Notes under the pieces: model-generated | Seen by the model: only the letters and a program-made list of their open reading frames with translations | Databases searched by the model: none | Told to the model about the DNA's origin: nothing | Source: Microbacterium sp. 18062 | Lineage (GTDB): Bacteria; Actinomycetota; Actinomycetes; Actinomycetales; Microbacteriaceae | DNA length: 64,000 nt | Direction of reading: 5' to 3' | Assembly (NCBI RefSeq): GCF_902706225.1 | Contig: NZ_CACSKB010000001.1 | Location: forward strand, 62,001-126,000 | Position numbers and translations under genes: made by a program | Part shown: piece after piece, positions 44,245-51,810 of the stretch | Layout: each line of letters starts with the position of its first letter | Position numbering within the stretch: position 1 is the first letter of the stretch

Positions 44245-44666
44245 GCCGGGTACGGCGGCCCCTCGTCGACGACGAGGGCACGATCCTGCCGCTCGTGGTC
44301 GGCTACGTCGTGCTCGCGCTCGCCGCGGTCTTCGTGTGCGTCTGCGCCACGAGTCTGTACCTCGCGCAGAAGCGGCTCGACGGGCTGGCGGATGCGGTCG
44401 CGCTCGCCGCCGCGGACGGGTTCACGCTCGTCATCGAGGCGGATGGACCCCGCGCCGAGCTGACCTCGTCCGGTGTGCGGGATCAGGCCGAGGCGCTGTT
44501 CGCCGCGGTCGCGCCGGATGCGACGCTCGTCTCCGCCGACACCCCGGACGGCGTCTCGGCGCGGGTGACGCTCGCGGGGGTGTGGCATCCGCCCCTCGTG
44601 TCGCTGTTCGTGCCGGACGGCGTGCCCCTCGAGGCGTCGGCGACGAGCCGTACCGCACTGCGCTGA
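44241..44666 (+). CDS. TadE/G-like protein (Rv3654c-type) ending the Tad operon
   Basis: 141 residues. DDEGTILPLVVGYVVLALAA gives the TadE/G-like start, then a membrane helix and the conserved YLAQKRLDGLADAVALAAAD pattern of the Flp-associated helicase/secretion-neighbourhood family. GTG 44241 overlaps the preceding stop. It is the last gene of the operon; REP-like repeats follow. Confidence 0.8.
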   Translation: MSRVRRPLVDDEGTILPLVVGYVVLALAAVFVCVCATSLYLAQKRLDGLADAVALAAADGFTLVIEADGPRAELTSSGVRDQAEALFAAVAPDATLVSADTPDGVSARVTLAGVWHPPLVSLFVPDGVPLEASATSRTALR

Positions 44667-45048
44667 CGCTCGCACGGGCGCTTGCGCGGGCAGGCGGGTC
44701 AGCCAGTCGTCGGATCCGCGGGACGGATGACGCGTACTGGGGTCGATGGACGGCCCGGTCCGCCGTCCGTCCGACGACTGAGGAGGAACCCGGTCAGCGG
44801 CCTGGGTCGCTGACGACCATCGAAGGAGGCGAAATCTCCCCCTCCGGGGAGGCTTTCGCTTCAGCTTCTCAGGGCCCCTGCGGGACCCTCTGTGGGGTGC
44901 GAAAGTCCGGTCGCTGAGCGAGCGCAGCGAGACGAAGCGTGAGGACTTTCGGGTCAGCTTCTCCGCGCCCCTGCGGGGCGCTCCGTGGGGTGGGGAAAGT
45001 CCAGGCAATGCGCCTGCTCAACAGAACCGGGGCGCGGAGACTTTCGGG
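44667..45048. repeat. 382-bp gene-free stretch with REP-like and tandem repeats
   Basis: It holds the second, inverted copy (44834-44859) of the 26-bp hairpin repeat found at 28537; a tandem pair of similar units at 44861-44908 and 44954-45002; GACTTTCGGGTCAG at 44944-44957 and again at 45039-45052 (95-bp period); and a REP-like core at 44914-44938 (GAGCGAGCGCAGCGAGACG) between the arms GAAAGTC (44901-44907) and GACTTTC (44944-44950). I see no coding sequence here. It separates the convergent Tad and oxidase transcripts. Confidence 0.75.
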
Positions 45049-46293
45049 TCAGAGACCGAGGTCACGGAGGAACGTGTTGCGGAACACGCCGCGCGGGTCG
45101 AGCTCTGCGCGGAGGGCCGCGGCATCCGCCCATCTCGGGTAGCGCTCGCGGATGGCGGCGGCCGGCAGGGTGTACACCTTGCCCCAGTGCGGGCGCGGGT
45201 CGAACGGCGAGAGCGCGGCCTCGATCTCCGGCAGCAGCGCCTCGACCGCGGCCTGGTCGCGACGCCACGTGAAGTGCAGGCCGACCGTGTCGCGGCCGTA
45301 CGCACCGCTCAGCCACAGGTCGTCGGCGGCGATCGTGCGCACCTCGCTCACCAGCAGCAGCGGCGCGATCCTCGCCGCGAGGGGCCGGAGGGCACGGATG
45401 GCCGCTGGCGCGTCGTCGCGGGCGACGAAGTACTCGCTCTGCAGCTCCTCGCCCTGCGACGGCGTGAACTCGAGCCGGAAGTGCGCGAGCCGGTCGAGCC
45501 ACGGGCCGGCGACCCCGCCCTGCTCGGTGCAGCTGTCGGCGGGGACGCCCGGCAGCGGATGGCGGGGAGCGGATGCGGCACCGCCTCCGAGCACGTGCTG
45601 GGGGGCGGCGGCGTCGCCGGCCCGCGCCTTCACCCACACCTGGTCGACGACGTCGGGGTCGCGCCAGGTCGTGAACAGGCTCACGCTGTATCCGAGGGAG
45701 GTGACGGCGGCGAGGTCGGCCAGCACGTCGTCCCAGCGGACGCGTTCGAACACGGTCTGCGCCACGTCGAAGGCGGGAACGATCTCGAGCTCCACGTCGA
45801 GCACGACGCCGAGCGCGCCGAGGGAGACGACAGCGCCCGCGAAGCCCGGGTCGGAGCGGCGCAGCATCCGGATCCCGCCGTCGGCCGTCAGGATCTCGAG
45901 ACCGGCGACGGCACCGGCGAGGGACCGGTTGCGGTCTCCCGAGCCGTGCGTGCCGGTCGCGATCGCGCCGGCGACCGAGATGTGGGGGAGCGAGGCCAGG
46001 TTGCCCAGCGCCCAGCCCTCGGCGTGCAGGGGCCGGGCGACGTCGCCGTATCGCATGCCGCCGGCGACCCGGGCGACGCGACGCTCCGCGTCGATGTCGA
46101 CGTGTGCGGGCAACGCCGCGGTCGACACCAGCAGCCCGTCGGTGTCGGCGATGCGGTTGAACGAGTGCCGCGAGCCGAGCACGCGGATCGCGGATGCGGC
46201 ACGCACGAGGCCGGCGAGCTCGTCGCGCGTCGTCGGTTCGGCAACCGATGTCGCCGAATACGTGAGGTTTCCCGCCCAGTTGTGCTCGGTCAC
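45049..46293 (-). CDS. FAD-linked oxidase of the aldonolactone/alditol oxidase family
   Basis: 414 residues. FAD-binding PCMH/VAO domain: IRVLGSRHSFNRIADTDG, LASLPHISVAGAIATGTHGS, DGGIRMLRRSD; the C-terminal ALO-type domain ends PRPHWGKVYTLPAAAIRERY then PRWADAAALRAELDPRGVFR and NTFLRD. The HWGK...DP.G.F.N pattern is typical of alditol (xylitol/sorbitol) oxidases and L-gulono-lactone oxidase relatives. Oxygen is the likely acceptor. GTG 46293 overlaps the stop of the MFS gene, so the two are coupled and the transporter may import or export its substrate or product. Confidence 0.87.
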   Translation of the reverse strand: MTEHNWAGNLTYSATSVAEPTTRDELAGLVRAASAIRVLGSRHSFNRIADTDGLLVSTAALPAHVDIDAERRVARVAGGMRYGDVARPLHAEGWALGNLASLPHISVAGAIATGTHGSGDRNRSLAGAVAGLEILTADGGIRMLRRSDPGFAGAVVSLGALGVVLDVELEIVPAFDVAQTVFERVRWDDVLADLAAVTSLGYSVSLFTTWRDPDVVDQVWVKARAGDAAAPQHVLGGGAASAPRHPLPGVPADSCTEQGGVAGPWLDRLAHFRLEFTPSQGEELQSEYFVARDDAPAAIRALRPLAARIAPLLLVSEVRTIAADDLWLSGAYGRDTVGLHFTWRRDQAAVEALLPEIEAALSPFDPRPHWGKVYTLPAAAIRERYPRWADAAALRAELDPRGVFRNTFLRDLGL

Positions 46294-47582
46294 GAGCCGT
46301 CCCTTCCCTGTCGCGGCACGAACCGGGGCACCCACCGAACGAACGCGGCGGCGCCGACGAGACCGATCAGTCCGATCGCACCGGTGGCCACCGACAGCGA
46401 GACCGCGGCCGTCAGCGCCGACACGATCAGTGGGGCGACCGCGCCGCCTGCGTCGGTCAGCGTGCGCCACGAGCCGAGGAACGGAGCGGGTTCGGCGCGC
46501 GGTGCGACGTCCGCGCCCAGGGTGAGCAGGATGCCGCTCGAGAGCCCGTTGCCGAGCCCGAGCACTCCGGCGATCGCGGTGAACCACACGATCGCCGACG
46601 GGATGTCGTGCGTGAACGACAGCGCGAGGAACCCGCCGCCCATGAGCAGCATCGCCGGGAGCGCCGCCCAGAGGCGCCCGAACCGGTCCATCACCTGCCC
46701 GCTCGCGTAGAAGAGCGCGAAGTCGATGGCGCCCGAGACACCGACGACGAGCGCGATCGTCTGCGCGTCGAGGCCGAGCGACAGACCCCACAGCGGCAGT
46801 ACCGCCTGTCGAGCGGAGCGCACGGCCGAGAGGGACGCGGCGGCCACACCGAGACGCGAGAGCACCCGGCGGTGGCGCCACATCGTGCGGAACACACCGA
46901 CGCGCTCGGCGGTCGGGATGGAGCCGGTGACCGGCTCGCCGCTGTCGTCCTCGGGGGTCGCGGCGGGCCCCGCATCCGCCTCCCGCCCCGCCCCCGGCAC
47001 CGGAACCGTGCGCTCCGGGTCGGGACCGAGCAGCACGAGCGTGATCATGGCGACCAGGCACGCGAGGAAGAACCAGACCGCCGAACGCTCGTCGCCGAGC
47101 GTCGCCAGCAGAGCCGCCGCGACGAAGGGGCCGATGAACGTGCCGAGCCGGAACGACCCGCCGAGCAGCGACAGCGCCCTGGCCCGGAAGCCCAGGGGCA
47201 CCCGCGTGGTCATGAACGAGTGTCGCGCGAGGGCGAAGTTCGCCGCGGAGAACCCGATGACGAACACCGACAGGGCGAGCACGGGCGCGGTGGGGGCGAA
47301 CAGCATGCCTCCGGCGCCCACCATCGCGATGACGCCGCCGAGCGCCATCGTGGTGCGCTCGCCGAAGCGGGCGACCGCCCATCCGGCCGGGATGTTGCCG
47401 CAGAGCTGCCCCACGACGAGGAAGGAGGTGATGAGCGCGGCCTGGGCGATGTCGGCGCCGAGCTGGGCGGCGAGGATCGGGATCAGGGGGATGACGGCGC
47501 CCTCACCGAGGGCGAAGAGCACGGTCGGGCCGTAGATCATCGGCGCGAACCGCCGGAGGACGGCTGCGGCGCGATCGGACAT
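46290..47582 (-). CDS. MFS transporter
   Basis: 430 residues with twelve predicted helices in two halves. Motif A-like loop GWAVARFGERTTMALGGVIA and the second-half FYASGQVMDRFGRLWAALPA; the central loop (about 190-235) is charged and Pro-rich. It starts MSDRAAAVLRRFAPMIYGPT. The gene is divergent from prfB; ATG 47582 is 8 nt behind a minus-strand TAACGT that shares bases with the prfB -10 box. The substrate is unknown. Confidence 0.82.
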   Translation of the reverse strand: MSDRAAAVLRRFAPMIYGPTVLFALGEGAVIPLIPILAAQLGADIAQAALITSFLVVGQLCGNIPAGWAVARFGERTTMALGGVIAMVGAGGMLFAPTAPVLALSVFVIGFSAANFALARHSFMTTRVPLGFRARALSLLGGSFRLGTFIGPFVAAALLATLGDERSAVWFFLACLVAMITLVLLGPDPERTVPVPGAGREADAGPAATPEDDSGEPVTGSIPTAERVGVFRTMWRHRRVLSRLGVAAASLSAVRSARQAVLPLWGLSLGLDAQTIALVVGVSGAIDFALFYASGQVMDRFGRLWAALPAMLLMGGGFLALSFTHDIPSAIVWFTAIAGVLGLGNGLSSGILLTLGADVAPRAEPAPFLGSWRTLTDAGGAVAPLIVSALTAAVSLSVATGAIGLIGLVGAAAFVRWVPRFVPRQGRDGS

Positions 47583-47590
47583 GTGCATCC

Positions 47591-47600
47591 ACGTTAGTCT
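47591..47600. promoter_or_regulatory. Overlapping divergent -10 boxes for the MFS transporter and prfB
   Basis: Plus-strand TAGTCT (47595-47600) lies 9 nt before the prfB ATG and minus-strand TAACGT (47596-47591) lies 8 nt before the MFS ATG. They share two base pairs, so RNA polymerase can probably use only one at a time. Confidence 0.5.
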
Positions 47601-47609
47601 GGGAAGGTC

Positions 47610-48719
47610 ATGCTCGAGCTCGATCTGTCCGCCGACATCCAGGCCCTCCGTTCCACCTTCGCCGATATCGAGGCGGTGGTGGACGTGGAGACCCTCCGCG
47701 CCGACATCGCCCGCCTGAGCGAGGAGGCCGGAGTCCCCGACCTCTGGGAGGACACGGCGAATGCGCAGAAGGTGACGAGCGCGCTCAGCCACCGTCAGTC
47801 CGAGCTCGCCCGGATCACCGCGATCTCGCGGCGACTCGACGATCTCGAGGTGCTCGTCGAGCTCGCGGTCGAGATGGAGGACGAGGACTCCGCCGCCGAG
47901 GCCCGCAAGGAGCTCGCCGAGCTCGAGGACGTCATCGGCCAGCTCGAGGTGCAGACGCTCCTCGACGGCGAGTACGATCCCCGCTCGGCCGTCGTGACGA
48001 TCCGCTCGGGCGCCGGCGGCGACGACGCCACCGACTTCGCCGAGATGCTGCTGCGCATGTACCTGCGCTGGGCGGAGCGCCACAAGTATCCGGTCAAGCT
48101 CATGGACACCTCCTACGCGGAGGGCGCGGGCATCAAGTCCGCGACCTTCGAGGTCGACGTGCCGTACGCCTACGGCACGCTGTCGGTCGAGGCCGGCACC
48201 CACCGCCTGGCGCGGATCAGCCCCTTCGGCGGCGCCGACAAGCGGCAGACGAGCTTCGCGGCCGTCGAGGTCATCCCCGTGATGGAGGAGGCCGTCGAGG
48301 TCGAGGTGCCCGAGGGCGACATCCGCGTCGATGTCTTCCGTTCGTCGGGCCCCGGCGGCCAGTCGGTCAACACGACCGACTCCGCGGTGCGCATCACCCA
48401 CCTGCCGACCGGCATCGTCGTGTCGATGCAGAACGAGAAGTCGCAGATCCAGAACCGCGCCGCCGCCATGCGCGTGCTGCAGACCCGCCTGCTCCTGCTC
48501 AAACGCGAAGAGGAGGCCGCGAAGAAGAAGGAGCTCGCCGGCACCATCACCGCGAGCTGGGGCGACCAGATGCGGTCGTACTTCCTGTACGGCCAGCAGC
48601 TGGTCAAGGATCTCCGCACCGGCTACGAGGTCGGCAACCCGGCCTCGGTGTTCGACGGCGATCTCGACGGGCTGATCGCCGCGGGCATCCGCTGGCGCAA
48701 GCGCAAAGACGACGACTGA
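47610..48719 (+). CDS. prfB: Peptide chain release factor 2
   Basis: 369 residues. The stop-codon recognition SPF is in [16 protein letters not shown], and the peptidyl-hydrolysis GGQ is in [19 protein letters not shown]. It releases proteins at UGA and UAA. The reading frame is continuous from ATG 47610; there is no internal UGA or slippery CUUU, so the programmed frameshift used by many bacteria is absent, as usual in Actinobacteria. TAGTCT lies 9 nt before the start. Confidence 0.96.
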   Translation: MLELDLSADIQALRSTFADIEAVVDVETLRADIARLSEEAGVPDLWEDTANAQKVTSALSHRQSELARITAISRRLDDLEVLVELAVEMEDEDSAAEARKELAELEDVIGQLEVQTLLDGEYDPRSAVVTIRSGAGGDDATDFAEMLLRMYLRWAERHKYPVKLMDTSYAEGAGIKSATFEVDVPYAYGTLSVEAGTHRLARISPFGGADKRQTSFAAVEVIPVMEEAVEVEVPEGDIRVDVFRSSGPGGQSVNTTDSAVRITHLPTGIVVSMQNEKSQIQNRAAAMRVLQTRLLLLKREEEAAKKKELAGTITASWGDQMRSYFLYGQQLVKDLRTGYEVGNPASVFDGDLDGLIAAGIRWRKRKDDD

Positions 48720-48795
48720 TCCCGCGGGTCCGGATGCGGGCCGCCCGGGTGTCGCGAACGGCTACGCCTCCGGCCACGCTTAGGCTGTCACCGCC

Positions 48796-49848
48796 ATGAT
48801 CCGGTTCGAAAACGTCACCAAGCGGTATCGCGGCACCTCCCGACCCGCTCTTCAGAACGTGTCCTTCGAGGTGCAACGCGGAGAGTTCGTCTTCCTCGTC
48901 GGGGCGTCCGGGTCGGGGAAGTCCTCGTGCCTGCGCCTCATCCTGCGCGAGGACGTGCCGAGCGACGGGCGGGTGGTCGTGCTGGGGAGGGACCTTCGCC
49001 GCGTCCCGAACCGAAAGGTCCCGTACTTCCGTCGTCACGTCGGCTCGGTGTTCCAGGACTTCCGGCTGCTGCCGACGAAGACCGTCTTCCAGAACGTCGC
49101 GTTCACCCTGCAGGTCATCGGGTCCTCCCGGGGGTTCATCCAGCAGGCGGTGCCCGAGGCTCTCGCGCTCGTCGGGCTCGACGGCAAGGAGAGGCGCCTG
49201 CCGCACGAGCTGTCCGGCGGAGAGCAGCAGCGCGTCGCGATCGCGCGCGCTCTTGTGAACCGCCCGCAGGTGCTGCTCGCCGACGAGCCCACCGGAAACC
49301 TCGACCCGGGGACCTCGGTCGACATCATGCAGCTGCTTGCCCGCATCAACGCCGGCGGCACGACGGTCGTGATGGCGACGCACGAGGCCGGCTTCGTCGA
49401 CCAGATGCAGCGGCGCGTCATCGAGCTGAAGGACGGCGAGATGGTGCGTGACGAGCGTCACGGCGGATACGGCGACACGTCCGGCATCCCGCGTCTCGCA
49501 CCCGAGGCGGAGAAGGGCGCGGCCGCCGTGGCCGCCCTCACCGCTGTGCTCGAGGTTCACCGCGAGATCGCCGAGACCGGACAGGTCGAGCCGATCACCC
49601 TCGACGCGGCGGTGGCGGCCACCGAACAGGTCGCCGAGCCGCTGCTGCACGAGTCCGCCGCCCGCGCGACCGGCGCCGCCGAGGCCGCTGCCGCCGCATC
49701 CCTCGCCGCGAAGCTGCCTGCGGAGCCGGCGCCGAGCACGCGCTCGGCTCCCGTCTCGGACATCCCCGAGGTCGAGGTCGACGAGCTCGGCCTCGCCGAC
49801 CGTCTCGGGCTCGGCGGATCGGACGATGAAGTGGGGCCGACGCGATGA
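48796..49848 (+). CDS. ftsE: Cell-division ABC ATPase FtsE
   Basis: 350 residues; the ABC domain (about 1-225) has Walker A LVGASGSGKSSCLRL, signature HELSGGEQQRVAIARAL and Walker B LLADEPTGNLDP. The last 120 residues are an Ala/Glu-rich extension (AAEAAAAASLAAKLPAEPAP) that ordinary FtsE lacks; it is probably disordered. FtsE with FtsX drives peptidoglycan hydrolases at the septum. A TAGGCT box is 9 nt before ATG 48796. It overlaps ftsX (ATGA). Confidence 0.94.
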   Translation: MIRFENVTKRYRGTSRPALQNVSFEVQRGEFVFLVGASGSGKSSCLRLILREDVPSDGRVVVLGRDLRRVPNRKVPYFRRHVGSVFQDFRLLPTKTVFQNVAFTLQVIGSSRGFIQQAVPEALALVGLDGKERRLPHELSGGEQQRVAIARALVNRPQVLLADEPTGNLDPGTSVDIMQLLARINAGGTTVVMATHEAGFVDQMQRRVIELKDGEMVRDERHGGYGDTSGIPRLAPEAEKGAAAVAALTAVLEVHREIAETGQVEPITLDAAVAATEQVAEPLLHESAARATGAAEAAAAASLAAKLPAEPAPSTRSAPVSDIPEVEVDELGLADRLGLGGSDDEVGPTR

Positions 49849-50759
49849 GGTTCGGACTGATCACGGGGGAGGCCCTGAGCGGCCTCCGACGCAACGCCTC
49901 GATGGTGATCTCCGTCGTGCTGGTGACCTTCGTGTCGCTGACCTTCGTCGGTGCTGCGATCCTCATGCAGGCGCAGATCGGCAAGATGAAGGACTTCTGG
50001 GTCGACCGCGCCCAGGTCGCCGTCTACATGTGCGCGAGCGTCTCGACCGCCGCGACCTGTGCGGACGGCGTCGCGACCCAGGATCAGATCGACGAGATCA
50101 CCGCCGAGCTCGATGGACCGACGCTGTCGCCCCTCATCCGGGACTACACGTTCGAGACGAGCGACGAAGCGTACGCGAAGGCGATCGAACAGCTCGGTGC
50201 CGAGTACGAGAGCATCATCACGCCCGATCAGATCAACGCGACCTTCTCGATCAACCTCGTCGATCAAGGCCAGTCGGACGTCATCGCCGAGGCGTTCAGC
50301 GGAAAGACGGGTGTCGAGGAGGTGCGGGATCAGATGCAGTATCTCGAGCCGCTCTTCTCCGCGCTGACGGTGGCGACGTACATCGCCGTCGGGATCGCCG
50401 GTCTCATGCTCATCGCCGCGGTCCTCCTGATCGCCACCACCATCCGCCTCTCGGCCTTCGCCCGGCGCAAGGAGATCGGCATCATGCGCCTGGTCGGCGC
50501 GTCGAACCGCTTCATCCAGACGCCGTTCATCCTCGAGGGTGTCTTCGCGGCGCTCATCGGCTCCGCTCTCGCGAGCCTCGGCGTGTGGTCGATCGTGGAG
50601 TTCGGGGTCAACGGATACCTGCGGGAGCGGATCACCTTCGTGACGACCTGGGTCGGCTACGCCGATCTCGCGCTCGTGATCCCCGTGATCGTCGTGATCG
50701 GCGTGGTGCTCGCGGCGCTGTCGGCGGGCTTCGCCATCCGGCGATGGTTGCGCGCCTGA
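49845..50759 (+). CDS. ftsX: Cell-division ABC permease FtsX
   Basis: 304 residues. First membrane helix at 20-42 (VVLVTFVSLTFVGAAILMQA), extracellular domain about 45-170 with a Cys pair (MCASVSTAATCADG), then three helices with the FtsX motif AFARRKEIGIMRLVGASNRF. The external domain is what touches RipC-type hydrolases in actinobacteria. Coupled to ftsE. Confidence 0.95.
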   Translation: MRFGLITGEALSGLRRNASMVISVVLVTFVSLTFVGAAILMQAQIGKMKDFWVDRAQVAVYMCASVSTAATCADGVATQDQIDEITAELDGPTLSPLIRDYTFETSDEAYAKAIEQLGAEYESIITPDQINATFSINLVDQGQSDVIAEAFSGKTGVEEVRDQMQYLEPLFSALTVATYIAVGIAGLMLIAAVLLIATTIRLSAFARRKEIGIMRLVGASNRFIQTPFILEGVFAALIGSALASLGVWSIVEFGVNGYLRERITFVTTWVGYADLALVIPVIVVIGVVLAALSAGFAIRRWLRA

Positions 50760-50806
50760 CCGGTCGTCGGGCGGCGGCCGCCGACTCGGCCCCTTCGCAG
50801 CCTTGC

Positions 50807-50812
50807 TAGACT
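50807..50812 (+). promoter_or_regulatory. -10 box (TAGACT) upstream of smpB
   Basis: TAGACT at 50807-50812, preceded at about 17 nt by TTCGCA-like sequence, gives smpB its own promoter with a leader of about 40 nt and a clear GAGGAGAAGG ribosome site, in contrast to the leaderless starts nearby. Confidence 0.45.
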
Positions 50813-50857
50813 GACGGGCTGTCGTGCGCCCGCGCGGCAGCGGACGAGGAGAAGGCC

Positions 50858-51334
50858 ATGCCCAGGGAACGCGGAGAGAAGGTCATCGCGACCAACCGCC
50901 GCGCGCGTCACGACTACACGGTCGAGAAGACGTACGAGGCGGGTCTCGTGCTGACCGGCACCGAGGTGAAGTCGCTGCGACAGGGGCGAGCGAACCTCAC
51001 CGACGGGTACGCGTACATCGACGGCGGTCAGGCGTTCCTCGACGCCGTGCACATCCCCGAGTACTCCCAGGGGCACTGGACGAACCACTCGGCTAAACGC
51101 ACGCGCAAGCTGCTGCTGCACAAGGACGAGATCGTGAAGCTCTCGCACGCCGTGTCGGCGGGCGGGTACACCCTCGTGCCGTTGAAGCTCTACTTCTCGG
51201 ACGGCCGGGCCAAGGTGGAGATCGCGGTCGCGAAGGGCAAGCGCGAGTACGACAAGCGCCAGACGCTTCGCGAGCGTCAGGACAAGCGCGAGGCCGAGCG
51301 GGCGATGCGCACGAAGAACCGCCTCGGCGACTGA
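50858..51334 (+). CDS. smpB: SsrA-binding protein SmpB
   Basis: 158 residues. [54 protein letters not shown] and the C-terminal basic tail [20 protein letters not shown] are diagnostic. It delivers tmRNA to stalled ribosomes. The tmRNA gene lies at 58904, about 7.5 kb downstream on the same strand. GAGGAGAAGG precedes ATG 50858. Confidence 0.96.
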   Translation: MPRERGEKVIATNRRARHDYTVEKTYEAGLVLTGTEVKSLRQGRANLTDGYAYIDGGQAFLDAVHIPEYSQGHWTNHSAKRTRKLLLHKDEIVKLSHAVSAGGYTLVPLKLYFSDGRAKVEIAVAKGKREYDKRQTLRERQDKREAERAMRTKNRLGD

Positions 51335-51353
51335 GCGTCAGCGACGCGGCGCG

Positions 51354-51737
51354 TCAGCTCGCGGGCCCGTGACTCGCGTCGCACAGCGTCTGCACGCGCG
51401 AGACGAGGTCGGCCGGCACGAACGGCTTCGTGAGGACGTCGTCGTAGCCGGTCGCGCGCGCGAGGGCGTGGTCGGCGGGGTTGCTCCTCGCCGTGAGCAT
51501 GAGCAGCTTGGTGTCGTGGATGTCGATCGCGGCGCGCACCGCGCGGGCGAGCTCGATGCCGTCCATGCCCGGCATCATCCAGTCGACGACCGCGACCTCA
51601 GGGTGGTTCGCGTGGATGGCGGAGAGCCCGCTGGCGCCGTCGGAACGCGAGTCGACGTCGAAGCCGGCGCGGGCGAGTCTGATCGTGAGCAGGCGGGCGA
51701 TGTCCTGATCGTCGTCGATGACGAGAACGTGGGTCAT
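51354..51737 (-). CDS. Stand-alone response-regulator receiver protein
   Basis: 127 residues, one CheY-like domain with no output domain. Acidic pocket HVLVIDDDQDIARLL, phospho-acceptor Asp in VAVVDWMMPGMDGIELARAV, and KLLMLTARSNPADH with YDDVLTKPFVPADLV holding the conserved Thr and Lys. It is divergent from a membrane histidine kinase, its likely partner. A minus-strand TACACT box is at 51786-51781. Confidence 0.87.
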   Translation of the reverse strand: MTHVLVIDDDQDIARLLTIRLARAGFDVDSRSDGASGLSAIHANHPEVAVVDWMMPGMDGIELARAVRAAIDIHDTKLLMLTARSNPADHALARATGYDDVLTKPFVPADLVSRVQTLCDASHGPAS

Positions 51738-51810
51738 GGGACACCTGCAATCATGACGGGGGATCCGTCGGCTCATCGCAAGTGTACGCGGGCCGCTATC
51801 GTGGCACCCG

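Noticed and set aside
44861..45002. The tandem repeats as a CRISPR array.
   Set aside because: Only two imperfect units with a 95-bp period, no equal-length spacers and no cas genes.
47610..48719. Possible programmed frameshift in prfB.
   Set aside because: The frame is continuous from the ATG and lacks the UGA and slippery codon.
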